Part shown: one piece after another, positions 32,290 to 39,725 of the stretch
Layout of the letters: every line of letters starts with the position of its first letter
Numbering within the stretch: position 1 is the first letter of the stretch
Assembly: GCF_943371865.1 (NCBI RefSeq)
Contig: NZ_CALRWL010000010.1
Coordinates: forward strand, 62,001 to 126,000
Source: Azorhizobium sp943371865
Lineage (GTDB): Bacteria > Pseudomonadota > Alphaproteobacteria > Rhizobiales > Xanthobacteraceae
Length of the DNA stretch: 64,000 bases
Direction: 5' to 3'
Made by a program: the position numbers and the translations under genes
Notes under the pieces: generated by a model
The model's database searches: none
Told to the model about the DNA's origin: nothing
Seen by the model: the letters and a program-made list of their open reading frames with translations, nothing else

Positions 32290-34923
32290 ATGGCCGCGGT
32301 GGACCTGAAATCCCTGATCATGCGTCTGGACGATCTGTGCCGGGCTTCGCTGGAAAGCGCAGCCGGCTTCGCCTTGATGCGCACCCACTACAATCTCGAA
32401 ATCGAGCATTGGCTCTCCAAGCTGATGAGCGAGAGCGATTCAGATTTCGCGGCCGTTCTGGTTCATTATGGCGTCGATCAGGGGCGCCTGTCCGTCGATA
32501 TCACCCGCGCCCTCGACAAATTGAAGACCGGCAACTCCCGCCCGCCCGGCCTGGCGCCGGACGTGGTGGACCTGGCCAAGCAGGCCTGGCTCCTGGCCTC
32601 GGTGGATGCGGGCCTCGCACGGGCGCGCTCCGGACATCTGCTGTGGGCGCTGCTGGCGGATGACGCCCTGGCCCGCCGCACCTATGAGATCTCCGAGCAG
32701 TTTCGCCGCATTCCCGCCGAAGCCCTGAAGCGTGATCTGGCCGGCCTCACCGCCACGACCCCCGAGGCCAAGAGCGCCGCGCAACTGGCGGAAGCCACCG
32801 CCGGCGGTCCCGGCGACATGGCCCTGCCGAGCCGCAAGGGCGCGCTGGACCAATTCACCATCGACCTGACCGCCCAAGCGCGGGCGGGCAAGATCGACCC
32901 CATCCTGGGCCGCGACCAGGAAATCCGGCAGATCATCGACATCCTGACCCGTCGCCGGCAGAACAACCCGATCCTCACCGGCGAGGCCGGTGTCGGCAAG
33001 ACCGCGGTGGTGGAAGGCTTCGCGCTGCGCATCGCCGCCGGCGACGTGCCCCCGGCGCTGAAGAATGTGACGCTGCGCACCCTCGACCTTGGCCTGTTGC
33101 AGGCGGGCGCAGGCATGAAGGGCGAGTTCGAGAACCGCCTGCGCTCGGTGATCGACGAGACCAAGGCCAGCCCCACCCCCATCGTCCTGTTCATCGATGA
33201 AGCCCACACGCTGGTGGGCGCCGGCGGCGCGGCGGGACAAGGGGATGCGGCCAATCTGCTGAAGCCTGCCCTGGCCCGCGGCGAGTTGCGCACCATCGCT
33301 GCCACCACTTGGGCGGAGTACAAGAAATATTTCGAGAAGGACGCCGCCCTCACCCGCCGCTTCCAGGTGGTCAAGATCGAGGAACCGGCCGAGCCCGTCG
33401 CCGTCGCGATGATCCGCGGCCTCGTCGCCACCCTGGAGGGCTACCACAAGGTGCGCATCCTGGACGAAGCGGTGATCGATGCGGTGCGCCTGTCCGCCCG
33501 CTACATTCCCGCCCGCCAGTTGCCGGACAAGGCGGTCTCGCTGATCGACACCGCCTGCGCCCGCGTGGCGGTGAGCCAGAGCACGATTCCCGCGCCCATC
33601 GAGGATCGCCAGCGGCAGATGTCGCTGATCGACACCGAAATAAGCATTCTGGAGCGCGAGGCCGCCTCCGGCGTCACCCACGCGGCGCGCTGCGCCGAAC
33701 TGAGCGAGGACCGCGCGCGGGTCGCCACCGAACTGGAGGCGCTGGAAGCCCGCTGGGCCGAGGAAAAGACCCTGGTGGAGGCCTATGACGCCACCCGCGC
33801 CAAGCTGGAAGACCCGGCGGTGCTGGATGACAAGGAGGCGCTCCTCGCCACCTTGCAGGACACGGCCACCCAGCTGAAGACGTTGCAGGGCGAGCAGCCG
33901 CTGGTGTTCCCGGTGGTGGACGGGCAGGCCATCGCCGAGATCGTCCAGAGCTGGACCGGCATCCCGGCCGGGCGCATGCAGTCCAATGAGATCCGCACGG
34001 TGCTGGGCCTCACGGAAGCCATGGGCAAGCGCATCATTGGCCAATCCTATGCCATCGAGGCGGTGGCCCAGGCCATCCGCACCTCGCGCGCCAAGCTCAC
34101 CGATCCGCGCAAGCCTGTGGGCGTATTCCTGATGATCGGCCTGTCCGGCGTGGGCAAGACCGAGACCGCCTTGACCCTGGCGGAACTGCTCTATGGTGGC
34201 GATCACAACCTGACCACCATCAACATGAGCGAGTTCAAGGAAGAGCATAAGGTCAGCCTGCTGATGGGCAGCCCGCCCGGCTATGTGGGCTATGGCGAAG
34301 GCGGCATCCTGACCGAGGCCGTGCGGCGCAAGCCCTATTCGGTGGTGCTTCTCGATGAGATGGAGAAGGCCCATCCCGGCGTGCAGGACGTGTTCTACCA
34401 GGTGTTCGACAAGGGCAACATGAAGGACGGCGAAGGCCGCGACATCGACTTCAAGAACACCATCATCATCATGACCTCCAACGCCTGCTCCGACCTGCTG
34501 GCGAAGCTGTGCGCCGACCCTGAGACCATGCCGCAGCCGGCGGTTCTCGCGGAAGCGCTGCGGCCGGAATTGATGAAATACTTCAAGCCGGCCTTCCTCG
34601 GCCGCGTGACGCTGGTGCCGTATCTGCCGCTTGACGATGCCACCATCCGCACCATTGTCGGCCTGCAACTGGACCGCGTGGGCAAGCGGGTGCGCGAGGC
34701 CTACAAGGCCGCGTTCACCTACGATCCCGCGCTGGTGGAGGCCATCGCCGCCCGCTGCACGGAAAGCGCCTCGGGCGCGCGCAACGTGGAGAACATTCTC
34801 TCCCGCACCCTGCTGCCGGAAATCTCCGCGCGGGTGCTGGAGCGCCTGGCCACGGGCCTGCCGATCACCGCGATCGCGGTCGGCATCGCTGAGCATGGGG
34901 CGTTCAGCTATGACGTCTCCTGA
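32290..34923 (+). CDS. tssH: T6SS AAA+ ATPase TssH (ClpV)
   Basis: This 877-residue Clp-family unfoldase disassembles the contracted TssB/TssC sheath so it can be reused. In order it has an N-domain (1-160) for sheath binding, an AAA1 module with Walker A GEAGVGKTAV near 230 and Walker B VLFIDEAHTL near 299, a coiled-coil middle domain (about 437-520), and an AAA2 module with Walker A GLSGVGKTET near 616 and Walker B VVLLDEMEKAHP near 685. The T6SS context and divergent N-domain separate it from the chaperone ClpB. The start at 32290 has GAGG six bases upstream; upstream ATG 32284 and GTG 32221 are less well placed. It is the first gene of the main operon. Confidence 0.95.
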   Translation: MAAVDLKSLIMRLDDLCRASLESAAGFALMRTHYNLEIEHWLSKLMSESDSDFAAVLVHYGVDQGRLSVDITRALDKLKTGNSRPPGLAPDVVDLAKQAWLLASVDAGLARARSGHLLWALLADDALARRTYEISEQFRRIPAEALKRDLAGLTATTPEAKSAAQLAEATAGGPGDMALPSRKGALDQFTIDLTAQARAGKIDPILGRDQEIRQIIDILTRRRQNNPILTGEAGVGKTAVVEGFALRIAAGDVPPALKNVTLRTLDLGLLQAGAGMKGEFENRLRSVIDETKASPTPIVLFIDEAHTLVGAGGAAGQGDAANLLKPALARGELRTIAATTWAEYKKYFEKDAALTRRFQVVKIEEPAEPVAVAMIRGLVATLEGYHKVRILDEAVIDAVRLSARYIPARQLPDKAVSLIDTACARVAVSQSTIPAPIEDRQRQMSLIDTEISILEREAASGVTHAARCAELSEDRARVATELEALEARWAEEKTLVEAYDATRAKLEDPAVLDDKEALLATLQDTATQLKTLQGEQPLVFPVVDGQAIAEIVQSWTGIPAGRMQSNEIRTVLGLTEAMGKRIIGQSYAIEAVAQAIRTSRAKLTDPRKPVGVFLMIGLSGVGKTETALTLAELLYGGDHNLTTINMSEFKEEHKVSLLMGSPPGYVGYGEGGILTEAVRRKPYSVVLLDEMEKAHPGVQDVFYQVFDKGNMKDGEGRDIDFKNTIIIMTSNACSDLLAKLCADPETMPQPAVLAEALRPELMKYFKPAFLGRVTLVPYLPLDDATIRTIVGLQLDRVGKRVREAYKAAFTYDPALVEAIAARCTESASGARNVENILSRTLLPEISARVLERLATGLPITAIAVGIAEHGAFSYDVS

Positions 34924-34983
34924 TCGCATGCCCAGCAGGGCGCGGGGACGGGCCCCGTTCCGCTTTTCCCCGGGGCGCGGCTG

Positions 34984-35367
34984 ATGCCGCCCGCCGCACG
35001 CATGGGCGATATGGTGCTGCAGTCGGCGCCCCATTGCCATGCCCCGATCCATCCGCCGGCGCTGGTGCCGACGGCGGTGCCCCATCCGGCCATGCCGCTG
35101 GCGATCATCAAGGGCTGCCCGACGGTGCTGATCGGCAACATGCCCGCCGCGCGCATGACCGACACCACCATGCCCTGCATGCTCATGGGCTGCATTCCCG
35201 CCGGCCCCGGCATGATCATGAAGGGCTCGTCCACGGTGATGATCGGCAGCATGCCCGCGGCACGGGTGGGCGATGCCTCGCTTCATTCCAGTTGCGTGGC
35301 GCCGATCCCCAGCCCGGACGGCTCGATCCTGCCGCCGGGCTGCCCAACCGTCATCGTCGGCGGCTGA
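34984..35367 (+). CDS. PAAR-domain spike-tip protein
   Basis: This 127-residue protein consists of PAAR repeats, beginning PPAARMGDMVLQSAP and repeating NMPAARMTD and SMPAARVGD. These beta hairpins build the conical, metal-bound tip that sits on VgrG and sharpens the T6SS needle. It lacks an extra C-terminal toxin domain, so it is a plain tip rather than a PAAR effector; the His/Cys residues for the metal lie in HCHAPIHPPAL and its later equivalents. It follows tssH by 60 bp and precedes the methyltransferase gene by 4 bp. Confidence 0.9.
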   Translation: MPPAARMGDMVLQSAPHCHAPIHPPALVPTAVPHPAMPLAIIKGCPTVLIGNMPAARMTDTTMPCMLMGCIPAGPGMIMKGSSTVMIGSMPAARVGDASLHSSCVAPIPSPDGSILPPGCPTVIVGG

Positions 35368-35371
35368 CCCT

Positions 35372-36430
35372 ATGCGTCAGGCTCATTTCGAGGCGTTCCA
35401 GCCGGTGTGCCCGGCCTGCCTCCGGCGCGGGCTGGAGGCCCCCTTGCGCCTTGACGCGGGTGCGCAGGAGGATGCTCGCGGCATCCATGCCGGAGTGCTG
35501 CGCTGCACGGCGCCCGATTGCAGCCAGGCCTATCCGATCCTCGACGGCGCGCCGATCCTGGTACCGGACCTCCCTGCCTGGCTGGCGTCGAACGGCCATC
35601 TGCTGCTGCAACGCCATGCCCTGCCCGATCCGGTCGAGGACCTGATTGCCGCGGCGCTGGGCCCAGATGCCGCCTATAATGTGATCCGCCATCAGCAGGC
35701 GAGCTACGCACACGATCATTATGGCGATCTCACCAGCAGCGGCGATCAGGGGGAGCCAGGGTTGGGGGCAGCGCCGGGCGCGGTGCGGCGCTGTCTGGCC
35801 ACTGCGCTGGCGCGCCTTCCGGCCCCGCACGGTCCCGTGCTCGACATCGGCTGCGCGGTGGGGCGGACCAGCTTCGACCTGGCGGCGGCAACCGGCGGGC
35901 TGGTGCTGGGGATCGACCTCAACTGGCCGTTGCTGACGATCGGCCGCGGCGTCATTGACCAAGGCGAGCTCTCCTATCCGCATCGGCGGCTGGGTCTGCA
36001 TTTCGAGCGTCGGCGGCAGAGCGTGGCCCTGCCCGGCGCCGAGCGGGTGGACTTCTGGGTGGCCGATGCGCTGGCCCTGCCCTTCCGGGGCGCGAGCATG
36101 GCCATGGGGATGGCGATGAATGTGCTGGATTGCGTCAGCGATCCTGCCCGACTGCTGTGGGAAATGACCCGCGTGCTGGCGGCAGGCGGGGGCGCGGCGG
36201 TGGTGACACCGTTCGACTGGGCCAGCCATGCCACGCCGCCGGGGGCCTGGATCGACGGCCCGGTCGCGCTCGCGGCCCTCCTGGCGCAGGTCAATACGGG
36301 CACGGAGCGGTCGGGGCTGGGCGCCCTGCTCCCCACGGGCCCCGGCGTGGAGGTGGACTGGCAGGTGCGGCTGCACGATCGCGCGAGCATGCAATATGCT
36401 GCCCATATGCTCACCGCCGTCCACAGCTAG
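35372..36430 (+). CDS. SAM-dependent methyltransferase with N-terminal zinc-ribbon (Trm112-like)
   Basis: This 352-residue protein begins with a small zinc-ribbon-like part (C13-x-x-C16 near the start and a second cysteine pair around LRCTAPDC, then YPILDGAPILVPD, as in Trm112/YcaR proteins). It is followed by a class I methyltransferase fold: motif I VLDIGCAVGRTSFDLA, an acidic residue ending the next strand (GIDLNW), and ADALALPF before MNVLDCVSDPARLLWEMTRVLA. It lies in the T6SS operon, four bases after the PAAR gene and upstream of hcp. The target may be a protein or small molecule; co-location suggests a secretion component or cargo, but this is inference. Confidence 0.8.
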   Translation: MRQAHFEAFQPVCPACLRRGLEAPLRLDAGAQEDARGIHAGVLRCTAPDCSQAYPILDGAPILVPDLPAWLASNGHLLLQRHALPDPVEDLIAAALGPDAAYNVIRHQQASYAHDHYGDLTSSGDQGEPGLGAAPGAVRRCLATALARLPAPHGPVLDIGCAVGRTSFDLAAATGGLVLGIDLNWPLLTIGRGVIDQGELSYPHRRLGLHFERRRQSVALPGAERVDFWVADALALPFRGASMAMGMAMNVLDCVSDPARLLWEMTRVLAAGGGAAVVTPFDWASHATPPGAWIDGPVALAALLAQVNTGTERSGLGALLPTGPGVEVDWQVRLHDRASMQYAAHMLTAVHS

Positions 36431-36630
36431 CGGCGACCGCACGCGATTTCATCATATCATTCAGTATCTTGCGCCCAACGCGGCCGCCGCCGGCATTCCG
36501 GTATTGGGGAAGCCTCGAAAGAAACCTACCCAATTTTGGTACGGTAGTACGAGTGTCAATCGTGGCTGCTAAAGCTAAACCGTGTTAGTCAGAGCACCAC
36601 CCTTCTGACCCCATCAGTGGAGCAGTGACC

Positions 36631-37107
36631 GTGGCGATCTACGTAAATTACGAGGGCATTCCCGGCGAAGCCACGCAGCAGGATCACAAGAAGTGGATCG
36701 ACGTGCTGTCGCTCTCCTGGGGCTCGGGTCGCGGCATCTCCACCGTGTCGGGCTCCACCAACAATCGTGAAGCGTCCGAGCCGTCGGTGAGCGAAGTGTC
36801 CATCGTCAAGATGTTCGACGCCTCCTCGCCCAAGCTGTTCACGGAAGCCTGCACCGGCAATGTGGGCAAGACGGTGAAGATCGATCTGGTCACAACCGGC
36901 AGCCCCGGCGTGACCTATTGCACCTACACCCTAACCAATGCGCTGATCTCGTCTTATTCGGTGACCACCGGCGGCGACCGCCCCACGGAATCCGTCTCCA
37001 TCAGCTTCACCAAGCTGGAATTCAAGTTCACGCCCTACGACGACAAGAACAAGGCCGGCACCCCGGTCACCGTCTCCTACGACATGGCGACGACGAAAAG
37101 CTCGTAG
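36631..37107 (+). CDS. hcp: Hcp / TssD, first copy
   Basis: This 158-residue secreted protein forms hexameric rings that stack to make the inner tube of the T6SS. The pattern is complete: start AIYVNYEGIPGEATQQDHKKW, the central SEPSVSEVSIVKMFDASSPKLF, and the C-terminal YDDKNKAGTPVTVSYD. GTG at 36631 is chosen (GGAG eight bases before, and aligned with the ATG of the second copy) rather than GTG at 36625. It differs from the second copy at only five residues (E/D8, S/V32, V/T87, T/S112, S/T157). About 200 bp of AT-richer DNA precedes it, so it probably has its own promoter. It is followed 23 bp later by the unknown cargo candidate. Confidence 0.96.
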   Translation: MAIYVNYEGIPGEATQQDHKKWIDVLSLSWGSGRGISTVSGSTNNREASEPSVSEVSIVKMFDASSPKLFTEACTGNVGKTVKIDLVTTGSPGVTYCTYTLTNALISSYSVTTGGDRPTESVSISFTKLEFKFTPYDDKNKAGTPVTVSYDMATTKSS

Positions 37108-37130
37108 CCGGGACGGGAGGGAATTCGCCC

Positions 37131-39044
37131 ATGGCGACGAGTACCGAAGACCTCAAAGGTCACCTCAAGCGGGTCCAAGACAGAGCTATGGCTCTCAATT
37201 GGCAGGACAAGATCACTGTCCTGGCAACCCCTGAGCCGAGCCTGCAGACAGAGCTCGGCCCGCTCACGACCAAGCTGGAGAGCGAAAAGACCAAACAATG
37301 CGCGGCCGTCATGGCGCTGGAGTTTAAGAACGACGTCGGCTTCCAGAGCCAGCTACGATCGATCCGTAATGATTTGAACCTTTCCACCATCAGCAGCGGG
37401 AATGGCGGCGCCGAAACGCTGTTTGCCCTCGGCGAGGCGATCAATGCGCTGCGTGGCGCTATCACGACCATCGGCAAGGCCGAGCTTGAGAAGAAGGCGC
37501 CGCCCTCGCCGCTTGTTAAAGTTCTCGACGCACTCCTCGCGCAGTCGCTGATGGCCGTTCCGTACGCGGGGCCGTTCCTGTCCGCCGCAGCGCAGAATGC
37601 CGGCACACTGCTCAGTGCCGGCGTGGCGAGCGGCTTCCAAGCCATCACTAATTATGCCTTGACGCCCCCTCCGAAGGACGAAAGCACCTTGGCCACGGTT
37701 CTGGGAGGCACCACGTTAACCTCGGGGGTCGGGTCCGGCCTGATCCAGGACGCCGGCAAGGGGCTTTCCGCCGCCATCGCCAAGAATGCACCGGTCCTCG
37801 GTGGATATGACGGTGCCGTCAGTTTCTTCTACGGCCTCTGGCAGGCGCGGCAGGAACGCAACAAGAATAAAGAGATCGACGCAATCGTTCAGGGCGGCAA
37901 CCTGGACCAGCAGGTCGACATCGTCCGGATTATGAGTGCGCAGACCCAGAATCAAGTGGTCACCAATCGGATCTATGACCGCCTCTTCTCGACTGTAAGG
38001 CCGGATGTCGAAGAGCGAAAGCTTGAGTCGCTGCTCAATAAAAAATCCGACACGATCAAGCAATATTACGACAAGGTTCCAGAGACGCTGAATGCGTATC
38101 GACAATACGTTCTGGCGCTGATGTACGCCTCGATCGTCGAGTCGCTGAACGACGAGATCACTGCATTGCGGCAGGAGGTTACGACGCTCGCCACAGCAAA
38201 GCGCGTACCGCCCCCCACCTTCATGGCGGCGTCTGCGGACAAGAAGTTCGAAGCCGCCTCGACCCTTGTGATGGGGTACTATTTCTATCGCTATATAAAG
38301 AACAACCCATTACATAATGCCGCGCTCCTCGCCATTATGCGAAAATATTATCCCGGCTGGACGATCACGGCGAGTGTTCCGGGCGGCGGGCTCACGGCCA
38401 TGCTGCCGACTCTGAATCCGGAGTCGCAAGCCATCGCCAAAGCGTTCATCAACACACAGCAATTCAAGAGCGTCATCGAGGCGCCTCAGGACGGACGGAT
38501 CTGGTCCGCCCCAACGGGGCCGGTCATCAACGACGCGATTGATACCGCAGGGACCAGTGCCGGGAGATATTTCGGCCTGTTGAAATCGTCCCTCTCGAAC
38601 ACGCTTGCCAAGAACCTCCGCCGCGGTGAAACCAATACGCCCAGCATTTCCGACATCGTGCGGCTTGTCGCCGTCTGCAGCCTGATTGTGAACGAGGTTC
38701 TCGGCGCCGTCGCGCGCAAAAAATCCTTCTCGTACCAGGACAGCTGGATCGATACACTGGCGGAACTGAACTTCGTCGCGAAATACTCCAAATGGTTCGG
38801 GCAAATCAGCGAGGCAAAGAAACGGGAAGTCACGGGCCACGGCTCCGCGTCGGCCGGAAACTATCGTCTGAGATTTCCCGGCAGCCTTCCCAGCGATGCC
38901 GAGCGAACGATGATCTACATGTTTGCCAGCGTTGTCGTGATGAACGTTGACCTTGGAAAAATCGTGACTGGAACCCAGAATTGGGACAAGGTCAAAGATA
39001 ATCTATATGTGACGATCGGCATCATCAATTCGGCAGAACTCTAG
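37131..39044 (+). CDS. Unknown protein between two hcp genes; candidate T6SS cargo/effector
   Basis: This 637-residue protein has no family I recognise. It starts at ATG 37131 behind GGGAGGG, 23 bp after hcp, and ends 48 bp before the second hcp. Residues 1-110 are polar. About 127-175 is a long Ala/Gly/Ser-rich amphipathic or membrane-like stretch (ALLAQSLMAVPYAGPFLSAA then LLSAGVASGFQAI). About 270-360 is charged and may form coiled coil (DVEERKLESLLNKK, ESLNDEITALRQEV). The C-terminal 250 residues mix Tyr-rich helices with PGGGLTAML. It has no signal peptide and no catalytic motif I can name. Its base composition is less GC-rich, with AT-rich codons such as TATATAAAG in its middle, unlike the flanking genes. 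The location suggests Hcp-dependent secretion, possibly a membrane-acting toxin. No immunity gene is obvious. Confidence 0.6.
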   Translation: MATSTEDLKGHLKRVQDRAMALNWQDKITVLATPEPSLQTELGPLTTKLESEKTKQCAAVMALEFKNDVGFQSQLRSIRNDLNLSTISSGNGGAETLFALGEAINALRGAITTIGKAELEKKAPPSPLVKVLDALLAQSLMAVPYAGPFLSAAAQNAGTLLSAGVASGFQAITNYALTPPPKDESTLATVLGGTTLTSGVGSGLIQDAGKGLSAAIAKNAPVLGGYDGAVSFFYGLWQARQERNKNKEIDAIVQGGNLDQQVDIVRIMSAQTQNQVVTNRIYDRLFSTVRPDVEERKLESLLNKKSDTIKQYYDKVPETLNAYRQYVLALMYASIVESLNDEITALRQEVTTLATAKRVPPPTFMAASADKKFEAASTLVMGYYFYRYIKNNPLHNAALLAIMRKYYPGWTITASVPGGGLTAMLPTLNPESQAIAKAFINTQQFKSVIEAPQDGRIWSAPTGPVINDAIDTAGTSAGRYFGLLKSSLSNTLAKNLRRGETNTPSISDIVRLVAVCSLIVNEVLGAVARKKSFSYQDSWIDTLAELNFVAKYSKWFGQISEAKKREVTGHGSASAGNYRLRFPGSLPSDAERTMIYMFASVVVMNVDLGKIVTGTQNWDKVKDNLYVTIGIINSAEL

Positions 39045-39092
39045 CAAGCCGTTCTGCATTCATTACTAAAACTGAGCTCAAGGAGCGCACAA

Positions 39093-39569
39093 ATGGCCAT
39101 CTATGTAAATTACGACGGCATTCCCGGCGAAGCCACGCAGCAGGATCACAAGAAGTGGATCGACGTGCTGTCGCTGTCCTGGGGCGTGGGCCGCGGCATC
39201 TCCACCGTGTCGGGCTCCACCAACAACCGTGAGGCCTCCGAGCCGTCGGTGAGCGAAGTGTCCATCGTCAAGATGTTCGACGCCTCCTCGCCCAAGCTGT
39301 TCACGGAAGCCTGCACCGGCAATGTGGGCAAGACGGTGAAGATCGATCTGACCACCACCGGCAGCCCCGGCGTGACCTATTGCACCTACACGCTGACCAA
39401 TGCGCTGATCTCGTCTTATTCGGTGTCCACCGGCGGTGATCGCCCCACGGAATCCGTCTCCATCAGCTTCACCAAGCTGGAATTCAAGTTCACCCCTTAC
39501 GACGACAAGAACAAGGCCGGCACACCGGTCACCGTGTCCTACGACATGGCCACCACCAAGACGTCCTGA
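39093..39569 (+). CDS. hcp: Hcp / TssD, second copy
   Basis: This is a 158-residue tube protein, nearly the same as the copy at 36631, starting at ATG 39093 behind AAGGAG. Two Hcp copies in one cluster could form mixed tubes, or one could be used with the neighbouring unknown protein as cargo held inside the ring. A clear terminator lies 48 bp after its stop, so the hcp/unknown/hcp block may be transcribed as a unit separate from vgrG. Confidence 0.96.
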   Translation: MAIYVNYDGIPGEATQQDHKKWIDVLSLSWGVGRGISTVSGSTNNREASEPSVSEVSIVKMFDASSPKLFTEACTGNVGKTVKIDLTTTGSPGVTYCTYTLTNALISSYSVSTGGDRPTESVSISFTKLEFKFTPYDDKNKAGTPVTVSYDMATTKTS

Positions 39570-39616
39570 TCGTCCCGCGCAGCCGGTGCGGTGACGCCCG
39601 TTTGGACGCAGTGCAG

Positions 39617-39655
39617 CCGGGGTGCCGGGCGTGAGCCAGGGCATCCCGGTTTTTC
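39617..39655 (+). terminator. Rho-independent terminator after the second hcp
   Basis: A 10-11 bp stem, CCGGGGTGCC / GGGCATCCCGG (one G-T pair), with a 12-nt loop GGGCGTGAGCCA is followed by TTTTT. It would reduce readthrough from the abundant hcp transcripts into vgrG. Confidence 0.8.
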
Positions 39656-39725
39656 CATTTGATGAGCGCCTCCATTCCCGCGGCGGGGAGATCCCGCTTG
39701 CCCCGCAGGACACAGGACCAGACCC

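Larger units (their letters stand above)
36631..39569 (+). repeat. Direct repeat pair: two near-identical hcp genes flanking one gene
   Basis: The 477-bp coding sequences at 36631-37107 and 39093-39569 are near-identical in the same orientation, 2462 bp apart start to start, with 153 of 158 residues equal by my count. The similarity starts at the start codon and ends at the stop. Recombination between them would delete the intervening gene and leave one intact hcp. Confidence 0.88.

Noticed and set aside
32440..35286. A 948-codon open frame on the minus strand, opposite tssH and PAAR
   Set aside because: It is an antisense shadow of high-GC coding sequence: low-complexity, His/Gly/Gln-rich translation with no domain, while the plus strand has TssH with all motifs.
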